Notes under the pieces: generated by a model
The model's database searches: none
The model's input: only the letters and a program-made list of their open reading frames with translations
Told to the model about the DNA's origin: nothing
Position numbers and translations under genes: made by a program
Shown: positions 10,974 through 21,195 of the stretch, piece by piece
Numbering within the stretch: position 1 is the stretch's first letter
How the letters are laid out: every line of letters starts with the position of its first letter
DNA from: Rhexocercosporidium sp. MPI-PUGE-AT-0058
Taxonomy: Eukaryota; Ascomycota; Leotiomycetes; Helotiales
Length of the DNA stretch: 64,000 nucleotides
NCBI GenBank assembly: GCA_020746875.1
Contig: JAGTJL010000008.1
Span: 496,001 to 560,000, forward strand
Direction: 5' to 3'

Positions 10974-11338
10974 CTCAGTATTTAACGAAGTAGAGGTGGG
11001 CAGTAGTTTGACCCTGAAACTAGGCTGTGCCTCCTTTTCTCATTTTGTGCAGGGATTGTTCGTATTTAGCCACACGGATCTGTCCCCTACCCGAACTGTT
11101 GGAATAATTCGAGGATTGTGATAGGTCGATTCCAAGCGATTCCAACAAACACTCCAAGTCTGCCCAGCATGTAGGTTCCAGTCTGCCTTTTGCCCGCGCG
11201 GGCATTCCGACTTTGCTTTCTCGTCGGGTACTTATCTCTTTTGGTGCTTTCTCTCCTTTCCTGGTTCTCTTTTCTAGAACTGCTTCCATCGGCAGCGAAA
11301 CTATTATCTCCACAATCACCGTCTACACAATCTCTACG
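10974..11338. promoter_or_regulatory. Bidirectional promoter: Cys-rich/PHD genes and Hsp70-like gene
   Basis: This 365-base gap separates head-to-head genes, so both promoters must overlap here. The plus-strand side just before the ATG is CT-rich (CTTTCTCTCCTTTCC), as is common before fungal transcription starts. Co-regulation is a possibility, not shown. Confidence 0.4.
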
Positions 11339-14241
11339 ATGTCTCAAGGAACTCTTCTAGTTGCTTTAGATCTTGGTACAGCCACAACCACCGCTCGCTT
11401 CGTCCGTGTATGGGATACCTACGATGCTGGCGGTAGAGTTCATCGCCAAAGTATGGGCAATCGTCCCCCAGTCGAGATGAAAAACTGGCCTGGCGGATAC
11501 AAAGGCGATACGATCGGAAAGCAATGTCTACCAACGGACTTAGTTTACGATCGATTTACTGGTGATCTACTATTCTGGGGCTTCGAAGCTCAAAGATACC
11601 TCGACGATCCCGTACCAGAAATCAGCCTAGACCGAGTACTGGTCGTTCAGCACATCAAACTCCTACTCAACGATCCCGACAAGGCGAAAGTCCAAACCGC
11701 CGCCACTGCAAGGTACCGAAAGCTTCGCGAAGAAATTTTTGATGTCCTAGAGAAAAGTCCTTTTGACCTCTTCGAAGACTTCCTCAATGTTGTTTTAAAC
11801 GAAGTAGCTGGGACAGTCAAGCTTTATTACCATGCCTTCATCCCATCTCGCGTCGAACTTGCACTTGCATTCCCTTCAGGATGGTCAGATTCAATACACA
11901 GACAGGTTGCAGCGATTGGTGCTAGAGCGATGGAAAAGGCGCTTGCAGCGAATCAATTCGAGAACGTAGCTTTTGCAATCGAGAATGTCTATACCGTCTC
12001 CGAGACGCTCTGCGGTGTGAAAGAATGGCTAACGACTGCAATGGATGATGCTGGTGAATCTATCGACCTTAAGGCACAATCACGAAATATCGATGAGCTC
12101 AACGTAAGCAAAATTGCATGATAACTCATGCTGTCTGCTGACCTTTCATCAGGAAGGGGATACCTTCGTAGCCGTCGATATCGGAGGCGGAACGGGTTGC
12201 ATGACCGTATTGAAATTGATATCCAAGAAACCACTGCAAGTCGATCAGCTCGGACAAACTCAATGTAAGTGTAACCACGTCGTCAAAAGGGCAATCCTAA
12301 CAATCATCGTAGCACTGGAAGTTTCGGGGGAAGCCGTCGAGGCTGAGTTTAGACGCATACTTCAACTTATGATCTCCCCAGAGGACTATGATGGGGACAT
12401 TGAACGGCTGATTGATCGAATCTGCCGTCTATTCAAGGAAGAGAAGAAAGGTTGCAGTCCCACACTTGGAAACTCGACCTGGAATATCTCGGTTGAGAAG
12501 CTTCGAGTCAACCCAGCTAAGGGGTTTTATTCGGACCACATTAGAATTGATCGGTGAGTAGACATGCTTGTTGAAGCATCACTTGCTGAGGCATGTATGT
12601 AGGAAACGTCTTGAGGCGTCCTTTAATCCGGCTGTCGACATACTTCTACTTGCAATCGAGGAGACTCTGCGGATGAGACCTGAGATCAAGGTATATCACC
12701 GTCGCGGATACCAGCATTTTCAGATTAATATACTGAGTCAGAATTCTTCTTATTCCTTAGACCATTATTTTCCTGGGCCAATTCGGCGGCAGCTCCGAGT
12801 ACCTCAAACGACGTATGGCAAGTAGCTCTATTGCTACCGCCGTCAAGTTCCGACACAGTCAGACTGGAAAGATGGACGTTGTTCAAGGCGCACTCGCTGA
12901 ACGACAGAAATTGACGGAGAACTTCGTCAGGAAGTCAGAGACAGTCAAAAGCTACGGTACTCTGATAACAGTCCCTTGGCGCAAAGGCTTTGAAGGCATG
13001 GTTCAGTTTCCGAATGCGATTGCCGATGGCGCTGTTGAGCTTGAGAAGCAGCCGGACGGGCTGTGGTTGAAAGTCATCGAATGGGCCATTCCAAAGGTTA
13101 GTATTTCTACGAACTCTGGAACTTTGAAGGTTTGTAGCTAATGCGAATGATGCAGGGAACGATCTTGGAAAACGAGAGGTGTGATATTGGTCTCGATGGA
13201 AGAAGGCATCACACCTGGGAGTCAAGTGAGAAGGAGATTGGGTTTGATGATATTATCATCGTCTCGGACGAGGTACCTCCTAAAGTGAAAGATGGCAAGT
13301 CACACACTCTTTGGACGCAGGCGCACGAAGACAATGAACTTTTCATAAATGGAGAGAGAGGTGCGTTTCCGAGGCTCTGATTTCGAGGAAAACAGCCAAT
13401 TGCTTACAATTGACCTAGTCGACGTACAGAAAATTTCTTTCTCCTGGGATTTGAGCATGTCAGAAAAGCTTTCTCCTGCTGGGGACTTTCTGGGTCCATA
13501 TTCTATCAAAGACTTGGAATACAAACGCGTCAATCCACCTGGGCGAAAAGGTTCAAAGGGATGTAAGTATGTGAGGGAATTACATTATGATCTCGTGTGG
13601 TAAGTGTGTGGGGATCCCACATTAGTTCTTTTGATTCCTACAGATATTTTCAAGTCAGACTGTATCGTGTCGTAAAAACATGCCTGGAAAATCAATTGCT
13701 GATCACTGCGTTACATAGGGACATCACCGAAATGCAGGTCAAGACCCATGTCAAGGCCATATTTCCAAGAGCAATTGGTCCGCCATCGATGCAACTCGCC
13801 AAGCAAAGAACGATCACTGCGGATGAGAAAAGAGGCGGAGAGTCAAGGAGTATCGGTCTAGAGCGCGATATCATGATCACGGAGGGCAGTGAGGAATTAC
13901 CACCAGTTCCCGTGCCGAATCATAATCCAGCCTCCATCCACACTGGCATTGATAGCAATATTGTTAGGCCAGCTAGAGAGCCTTCCATAGACTTAGATGA
14001 CCTTTTGGGAAGTCGTCGCCTCATAGAGGACCTTGCCAACGCTCACCCGCATCAACAAACGCGAAGACCGAACCATGAGAGCCCTCGACCAGCGCTCCGC
14101 GACGGAGGTGCAAATCGATCTAGTGGTTCCAGGATAGATGACAACATTGCAACTCAATCCTGTAGCATGATACAGAGATCAAGCTCATCTTCAATGGCTG
14201 GGAACTCGAGACAAGATGGCAGGCGCCGCGAAGGTACGTAA
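11339..14241 (+). CDS. Hsp70-like (actin-fold) ATPase, HSPA12 / fungal-expanded type
   Basis: Exons 11339-12103, 12153-12264, 12313-12553, 12603-12690, 12761-13096, 13156-13360 and 13419 to about 13600 join in phase; the last part continues to a stop at 14241. The nucleotide-binding fold is seen as phosphate loop 1 (ALDLGTATTTARF, residues 9-21), phosphate loop 2 (VAVDIGGGTGCM, about 262) and the adenosine loop (FLGQFGGSSEYLKRR). There is no canonical substrate-binding domain or EEVD tail. Instead a beta-rich C-terminal region (VRELHYDLVW) is followed by a 180-residue polar, low-complexity tail. The join near 13600-13643 is not settled: the strong GTAAGT donor at 13600 would create a stop, whereas a weak GTGGTA donor at 13597 keeps frame. 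Fungi carry many such proteins of unknown role. A Zn2Cys6-like exon follows at 14331. Confidence 0.82.
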
Positions 14242-14330
14242 TTCTCTTAGTGCCGTTGAGCGGAAACAACTATGTTGCGTTTTATTTCTTCCCAAATCTC
14301 TCCACAGTAACGGAGACATGGGACACTGAG

Positions 14331-14767
14331 AACTACGCACTGACAAGGACGCAGGATGCTTCACCTGCAAGGACCGAAAGAAAAAATGCGACACGGAGTA
14401 CTCACCACATGAGATCACTCGGGCTTTGACATGCGCCGAATGCGAACGTCAAGGTATCGAATGCTTTCTAGAAAAGCCTGATTGGGCAGATGACCCTCTC
14501 AAAGTCAAGCTCAGACAAGAACAGAGGCGACAGCTCATTAAGCTAGGCAAGAGAAAGTCGAGAGATCTAGAGGGAGAGGGTAGTGGAAGCGGGATGAGGG
14601 GAAGACCGGGTGAAAGGGAGATGCGTATCAATTTCGGTGGTGATTTAGAAAACAGCGATCTGGGAAGAGTGAATCACACGGAGTCAGGCTCGAGTGGAAG
14701 TCCTGTGCAGAGGAGGGTGGTGGGGAAAGGAAAGGCGATTCGAGGTGGTTTGGGTGGGAGATTCTGA
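14331..14767 (+). CDS. Zn2Cys6-like exon, possible 3' exon of the Hsp70-like gene
   Basis: This open region encodes a binuclear zinc-cluster signature: CFTCKDRKKKC, then after a 14-residue loop CAECERQGIEC. It is followed by EKPDWADDP and a charged, helical KLRQEQRRQLIKLGKRK segment, with the stop at 14765-14767. It has no convincing ATG of its own. A splice from 14233 (donor GTACGT) to 14331 keeps frame with the preceding Hsp70-like ORF. The product would then be either an ATPase with a C-terminal zinc cluster or, if translation begins at ATG 14194, a separate small protein of about 159 residues. The long second loop is unusual for DNA-binding Zn2Cys6 proteins. Confidence 0.5.
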
Positions 14768-16857
14768 AATCTGTTTCCTATATATGTTGGTTTTTTACGG
14801 ATGATCATCGTGTTTTTTTTTTGTCTATCGGCAACTGCTCATCAATTGTGTTCTTGATTTAGTTGTCAGTCTGTATCATGATTAACGAAATACGATTGAT
14901 TTATACTCAATTCCCCCTACCCCTTTGGCGCTGCCCAGATGCCACACTTTCACCGCCATCTAAGAATTCAACTTAATTGCAAGATGCTTCATTGAATAAG
15001 TCTGCGAAACCCTTACGCAAGTGCTGGATTTTGTAGACCAAACGCATCACTCAGCAGATGAACAGTGGGCCTTCGCGTAAGATTAGGCTTAGCAAGGTCT
15101 TTCTAAACAAAAAGAAGCGATGCCACGTCGGATTGCCACCCCAGAGCCAAAGATATAAAGTACTCCTCATGTATATGTATTATTGGACTTGAAGATTCAA
15201 CCGAGCGATGCACTACAATTTCATTGTAAATGTGGTGTATGAGCGCAATATTCATACAGGGTGAGAATATTGGTAGTGATGATTCATAGTGAAGCGTAAG
15301 CAGCGCATCACAACAATTATGTAAATGGATATAGCGGCAAATTAAGCACAGAATCAGTAAAAAGACCCAGTAGTTTCAAAAAAGAGATAATGGTGCCCGA
15401 CATTTCACAAACCCATGTCTTCCTTTCCTAACCTTTCTTCATGAACAACAAACTTTTCAATTTTTCACCTCTAACCACTTTAGAACTTTGTAAAGGACTT
15501 CAAGTAAGGAGCTACTTCACTCGAAGGTAGGTATCAACCCAAGTTGTTAAACACAAAAACAAAAAGCCGAAAGATTTCAAGACGCAAGATTCCAAAACAA
15601 GCGAATGGGCAGCAGATTCCGCCTAGAAAAGCAAAGACAGCACTTATCAATCAGCAGGCGCTACCGGCAAAAGACATAACCTTCCAAACTCATAATCCAA
15701 GAAGGAGGAAGGTTCGGGATAGTAAGGTGGGGGACGTGCCTCGCTAGAGGCGGTCGGATAAACAAATAAACAACTGCTTGTGGTATGGTCCACACATTAG
15801 TGGATATTCAAAGCCAGACCAGCCCGTCAAGTAATTTCATAGTAGAGATCGGCAAAGTGATATAATTATGACTACAAGAGCTATGAGACTGATGTGTTTT
15901 CGGGCTTGACGGGGAAAGAGAAAAGGAAGAGGTGAGGAGTGTGGGCTGGAGTTTAATAGTAATTAGAGAGGTTTGCACAGACAATTAACTGGGTGCTAGA
16001 GATTCCGGTTACTGAATGGCTCGATTCGGATAGTGTGGGAGAAAACGACTTCCAATACCACACAACAAGAGAGACCACATGGAGTGAGCCACCGGAAGAC
16101 TTTCTGGCTTTAGCAAATAGCAGATCTATCAAATTTAACGATATTATATATCTGAAGAGCATAACTTAGTAAATGAGGGGCGAGAGGAAAGATGTATCAG
16201 ATAGAATATGTGTAAGATATCATATGTTTGTACAACCTTCAAGTGTTAGTCTCTTATATGTGAGAGGAGCCGGCTTAGTCATGTGACAAAAGAAACATCC
16301 GAGGTTCCTTACCACAATAGCCGCCCTCAATGATTTCTTGGAAGTTTATTCGTCGAGCTTTAGCCTTTTTGATTTCCAATGGAACGTAGCTTTAAAGACT
16401 GTGTTCATTCATGTGAAACATGCGGGATGATGAGCTAAAGATTTCTAAGTGCTACTGCCTTTTAACATGAAATTGCGGGAATTAATGGAGTACTGTATGC
16501 ACATTTGAATGGGAGAGCAATTTTAGATTCACGCAGAACATATAGGATTTGTAGAGTTAGGAGTTGCTTTGAAAGCCTTTGATTTGGTTGGATGGTCCAA
16601 AATCTTTGCCATGACTTGTGATCTTGACTATCTCTTGAAAACCAGTTCCTGTGTAACCTCTAGGATCTCAACATACAGATTGAGGGATCTAATGTTGTTG
16701 TTAGCTTTAAGAAATTACAGGAAAAGACTGGATTACTGACCAGAAGCAACTTCGGTCTGATCTCCAGTCGACTTGAACCTGAACTCGAACTCGAATCCAT
16801 GAACCAAACTGCAATGTCTCCAATCGAAGATGACGAAGCTGCATCATAGGAAGCCGA
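14768..16857. other. Intergenic, 2.1 kb, no gene supported
   Basis: AT-rich and rich in stops on both strands. The short open frames (for example 15544-15747 and 15953-16162) start without ATG or lack family features. It lies between a plus-strand and a minus-strand gene, so it is probably 3' flanking sequence for both. Confidence 0.5.
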
Positions 16858-17559
16858 TCAGATCCTATCACCAGCAACAACATCGACACCCAGCTCCTCA
16901 AACCTCTTCACAGCCTCAACATGCGTATTCTCCCTCCTCCAACCCATACAATCCGGCAGCGCATGAACCCTAACCTCACCCCGCCGAACCGTATCAACAA
17001 TCGTAGCAAGCACACAAGTACCCGACGCCACGCCACAGAAATACGCATCCTCAACACCCTTCTCCTTGAACGCATCACTCAGACCTTTATTACCACCCCA
17101 ATATGCTGAATAGCCATGCTTGATTACAATGACATCCTCTTTCTCGGACAGGGCGAAGATCTCAGGGTGGATGTTCGAGCCCCAGGTCTTCTCCTCGCAG
17201 CACGGGATGGAGAAGACGTGTGTAGCTGCTACGAGCCAGGCGTTGTTGCCGACTATTCCATCGCCCTTGTCCTGCGCGGCCATGATGGCTGGTTCGACGG
17301 CGCGGTTGGCGTAGATGGCTTGTACCCAGATGATGTGCCCGCCGCTGGCGCGGAAGCGGGGGATGAGAGTTGTGAGGTTGGAGAGCAGGGTGGGGCGGAC
17401 GGTGGCGGAGATGGGGAAGTTGCCTTCGGGGTCGAGGAATTCGTTTTGTACGTCTATGATGACGAGGGCGCTGGTTGATGTAATTGGTGGGGAGGAATTG
17501 GTTGGTGAGGATGGTGTGGTGGGTGAGGACGATGTGGTTGGTGGGGACGAGGATGACAT
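16858..17559 (-). CDS. Isochorismatase-like cysteine hydrolase
   Basis: The frame from ATG 17559 to 16858 encodes 233 residues, typical for the isochorismatase-like superfamily once the Ser/Thr/Pro-rich first 30 residues are set aside. The catalytic triad is visible: Asp36 in VIIDVQNEF, Lys147 in VIKHGYSAYWGG and Cys182 in CGVASGTCVLAT, including the usual cis-peptide neighbourhood before the cysteine. The frame stays open for another 87 codons upstream (to 17820) but without an ATG, so a longer protein would need an unseen 5' exon. Members hydrolyse amides or vinyl ethers (nicotinamide, biuret, isochorismate); the substrate here is not identifiable. It is a single-exon gene. Confidence 0.88.
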   Translation of the reverse strand: MSSSSPPTTSSSPTTPSSPTNSSPPITSTSALVIIDVQNEFLDPEGNFPISATVRPTLLSNLTTLIPRFRASGGHIIWVQAIYANRAVEPAIMAAQDKGDGIVGNNAWLVAATHVFSIPCCEEKTWGSNIHPEIFALSEKEDVIVIKHGYSAYWGGNKGLSDAFKEKGVEDAYFCGVASGTCVLATIVDTVRRGEVRVHALPDCMGWRRENTHVEAVKRFEELGVDVVAGDRI

Positions 17560-18621
17560 GACTGGCGAGTTGAATGTCGTCGGTGTGTTTCGATGTGTGG
17601 ACTGTCTTCGAGTGTGGAGGGAAGAGGGAGACGCGGCTCGAAAATATGTAGGGGGTTGAAAGGCATTGTTTCGAGAGATAGACGGGGATAGGCCATTGTT
17701 TTTCTTGGGGGTGATTTTCTCGGGAGAGGGTTGTTCCGATGTGTTTATGGTGGCTTTTGGCCTGATTTTGAATAGAGCCTTTGTTAGGCGGGAGGTGGTG
17801 TTCTTTTGTTTGGGATTCACCAGATGGATGGTGGTGAATGAAGCTGCACCTGCGCGGTGAATTTGAAGACGGGAGATGAACTATAGCTTTGTAAACTGTA
17901 GCATCTTCACTAAGATAGCACCTTATCTCTATTTAATATTAATTATAGGACCACAGGGTGATATTCTAGTACATTGAAGGTATTTTAGGGGATTGAGGCT
18001 AAGAAAACAAAGCCCCTGAAAGACTAAGCGAGCGCCAAGACTCTGCAACATTAGTGAGTGCAGACCCCAACTCCGAATCACAAGGTCGTGACCCAAATAA
18101 ATGTTGGTATATCGTGGTGAATTACCTCCGTCTGATATAATTTGATGGTATGACTGCTTCGTAGGAGAGTGAAGGGTGAGGAAGATGTGATGAAGATGCA
18201 AGACAAAGCTATAAGGGATGAACGTCAGATTTTAAATAATAAGAGTGTGAGCAATGATGAAGGGGCAAAAAGGACGTTCATTGGGGAGCGCATGCATCAT
18301 TTTAAATGAATGAAAAGGCCAGCTTAGCCCTCTGAGTCTTTGATCACCAAGGCATGGGTTCCGGAGCATGTCACCAAAACTAGGTGCAAATGCAAAGTAT
18401 TGAGTTTCAATTCGGCTAATGGAGTACGAAGCTTAGAGAATCAAACTCGAGTGGCATTTCTCAGATGAAGATTCCAATAACCATTCTCAAAGAACCAGTG
18501 AAACATTGTTGGAGAATTTTGTACCTCTGTCTGCATTGGTGAATTCCTGGGAAAGGACTAAACCCCCTCGAATGGCACACGTCCATATTACAAGTCCAGG
18601 ATCCACGCAAGAAGACAACAC
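17560..18621. other. Intergenic, 1.1 kb
   Basis: This is the 5' flank of the isochorismatase-like gene (including the open non-ATG frame to 17820) and the 3' flank of the ubiquitin-like gene; both read leftward. Nothing else is recognised. Confidence 0.4.
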
Positions 18622-19628
18622 TTAGCAGCCAGTCATCCTCAAGACTAGATGTAAAGTGTCTTCCCTCTGAATCTTATAGAAAGCCAACGTCCTACCATCT
18701 TGCAACTGTTTGCCCGCCCAAATCAAACGTTGATCCTCCCGTGGAATTCCGATATTCTCCTCAATCGTCGCCTTGATATCCTCAACAAGGCTAGTGCTGC
18801 GGACACGAAGGGTGAAGGTTTCCCCTTTGATCCCTTTGACAAAGATTTGCATGCCGGTGGTATCTGGAAGGTGGATTGGTGTGCCGATGCGAGGGTAACG
18901 TCGGACTCTGGGTGCATCGTTTTCATTGCAGGGAGATCGGAGGGGGTTGGAAGAGAAGTAGGCTTTGTAGATACCGATCATGACAGCAAGGCGACGCTCA
19001 CGAGCGGTTGTCTTTTTCTCGCGCTCATCGTCATTGGCGTCGTTGGAATCGGCTCCTGAGGGGTTGTGGTGGATGTTGAGTCCGATGTTGGCTTGGAGAG
19101 TGGCATAGAAGTGGGTGTCGAGGATGGCGGCATGCCAGACTTGGTCCACTGGTTTTGATTAGTTAGCTGTGGTTTGTGCGGGGTGATTGGGAAGGGGAGA
19201 TTGATGTGAGGAAAGGGCTTACTGAGAGGGGTAGGACTGGTCTTGGTAGCCTCTGTGTCGACGGTGAATAGCTTGATGGCTACAAAGCGGCGGAATTCCT
19301 CGAGGATAACATTACGGGGCAGATAGGACGTATCGCTAAGACTCTTAGTGACAGCTTTGAGGGGAGCGGTGAAAGCGGGACTGAAGAGGAAGGTGATGGC
19401 TTCGGGGTTGTAGGGGAGCATGGACTGGTAGATCTGGAGGTCATCGTCATCTGGGGTGTCGAGATCCATATCGGAGTCAGAGTCAAAGTCTGAGGTTGGA
19501 GAAGGCGAGGAAGGGTTTTCTTTGACGCGCTTGGAGAAATTCGAGGGTCGCGCCGGGTCGGAGATCAAGTAGTCTTCGAGGGTGTGCTTGAGACCGTTGG
19601 CAGCGGGAGGTTTGTCTCGATCTGACAT
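18622..19628 (-). CDS. Protein with C-terminal ubiquitin-like domain
   Basis: Two exons (19628-19223, 19148-18622; 74-nt intron) encode 310 residues. The first about 75 residues are polar and acidic (a [15 protein letters not shown] run). A middle region contains [18 protein letters not shown], resembling the WHxxxLxTxxYxxL motif of a fungal/plant domain found in glycine-rich-domain proteins. The last about 75 residues match ubiquitin: [17 protein letters not shown], then [29 protein letters not shown] and LHLVLR. The protein ends MTGC, so it has no Gly-Gly terminus for conjugation and no downstream residues to cleave. It is therefore likely an integral ubiquitin-like domain acting in binding, for instance as a proteasome or Ub-receptor contact. 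Function unknown. Confidence 0.82.
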
Positions 19629-20158
19629 CCTGGCGGTACAGTATTGGTGATGTGGGGTGGTTGGTGTTGGAGCAGAAAGATTGCGCTTTATCTAAAGCGT
19701 GTCAGGCATCAATATTGTGATGCTCCGCGAAACGAGGGCCACGTGAGTTTAAGGCAGGAGGTGAAGCGATGTTGACATCGTGCAGGCAGGTAGTCAAGGT
19801 CTAACACAGGCTTAATCACAGCACCTCCTCGATGCATACAAAGGGTGCAGACTTTTCGGAACAACAGATAGCTATAACGCTAGAACTAAGAACGTTTACG
19901 CAAAGATCTGTCTCAACACAGTGATTCAATTGGTGTTGTTCTGCTACCCAGATTTCTGGCTGAAGGATCCGAGCAAGTACAGAAGTCAACATTGAGATTG
20001 GCAACAATCACCTGACTGTAGAGTCACGTTTCTTGCATCTCTGTCTCAACCTGAACTTTCTGGGTTTTTCCTTTAGCCATCTGCTCTTCAGGTAGGCAGA
20101 GAAGCTGAGATAAAGTTGTCAAGCAATTGGTCATGGTGAGTGGCTAGAAGGTGCATCC
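19629..20158. other. Intergenic, nothing recognised
   Basis: This is the promoter side of the ubiquitin-like gene. No family-like ORF and no structured RNA were recognised. Confidence 0.4.
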
Positions 20159-20555
20159 TCACCGGGAGATGTCTACACCAAGCATCATTCGTAGAGTGCT
20201 GCTGAGCTTGAATTGAGGTTGCGTCTCGGCTTCCCGATCCGATTTGACTTCAACCCCGGCCCCGAGATTCCAGCCGGAGCCGACACCCAAGACTGCTTCG
20301 GTGTCCAAGTATTTTTGTGTGGAAGAAACTGCTGCCAGTATCAATTAAGCTCCCTATTATGTTATGCGAATTGTGTTTGTTAAAACGCACAAAGACTATC
20401 AATTGAGTTTGCAGGGTGTTGAGTTGCGCAGCCTCGCCAGTTCGCTCCACATGTTCGTTCGTAGCTTCGACCCATGATGCTTGTTTTTCGCTGGGGACGC
20501 TAGAGTACGAAAAGGTAGGTAGAGATCGCACAGCAGAATAGACTTGCCGTGACAT
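20159..20555 (-). CDS. Possible small two-exon protein
   Basis: An ATG at 20555 opens an N-terminus (MSRQVYSAVRSLPTF) with the Arg/Ser/hydrophobic make-up of a mitochondrial presequence, followed by a helical stretch (WVEATNEHVERTGEAAQLNTL). A second open piece, YLDTEAVLGVGSGWNLGAG through a TGA at 20159, lies in another frame. An intron (donor candidates at about 20370-20360, acceptor near 20332) would connect them, but I could not find a fully in-phase pair. It may be a real small mitochondrial protein; family unknown. Confidence 0.3.
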
Positions 20556-21195
20556 TCCGGATGGCTGAGGTTGTACAGTGCGTAGGGGTGTCTAATGATG
20601 ATAAAGGACTGATGTTGATCAAAAGAATTAAAACAAGTAAATCCGGCTTTGTAGCATTCGAAAAGGGCTGCGGATGATAATTACATATTTAGCTCCCTCT
20701 CGCGCCAGGATATCGTCATTTTGACACCCACCTCCACTGCACCACTACATGCACCCGCGCTCGCCTATCGATCAATCCCAACTACACAGACCTCTTCCTC
20801 GTCCTCGTCCTCGTCCTCCTCCCAGCTCGCCCATCTCATTGACCACTCGCTGCCCACTGCAGAAGCGAGCGAGTGCAGCAGACCCTGGGAAAAGCGTCCC
20901 TCACCTCGCCTCACTTCCCTTCACCTCACTCCGGCCGACTTCCTCTCCGTCCAACCCTCAGTGGTTCCTCCCACCTCGTTGTCGTTGTCGTCGTTGTCGT
21001 TCCTTCTGCTGCCGTCGGTGTTGAAGTTGTAGTCGAACTCCAGGCACATCATTCCTTCCCTCACATCCTAACTCTCTAGCTTCACAAACTCGCGAATCCC
21101 CAGGTCGCCAATACAACAAAGCCAATCCTACCAACGGACCGCTGTTGCTTGCTTGCTTGCAGCAGCTGGTTGTCCATCGAGCCCAATTCGCGACC
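20556..21195. promoter_or_regulatory. 5' flank and leader of the MAM3-like gene
   Basis: This 640-base region is strongly CT-rich from about 20700, with (CTCGTC)n-like repeats at 20790-20820 and (GTTGTCGTC)n at 20978-21003. This is the usual look of a long pyrimidine-rich fungal promoter and 5' leader. A GCTTGCTTGCTTGCAGCAG stretch lies at about 21146, just upstream of the start codon. Confidence 0.4.

Noticed and set aside
15544..15747. 67-codon Lys/Arg-rich plus ORF
   Set aside because: Starts at a non-ATG codon in AT-rich intergenic DNA; the basic composition follows from A-richness.
17454..17696. His/Pro-rich minus ORF
   Set aside because: Out-of-frame reading of the Ser/Thr/Pro-rich leader of the isochorismatase-like gene.
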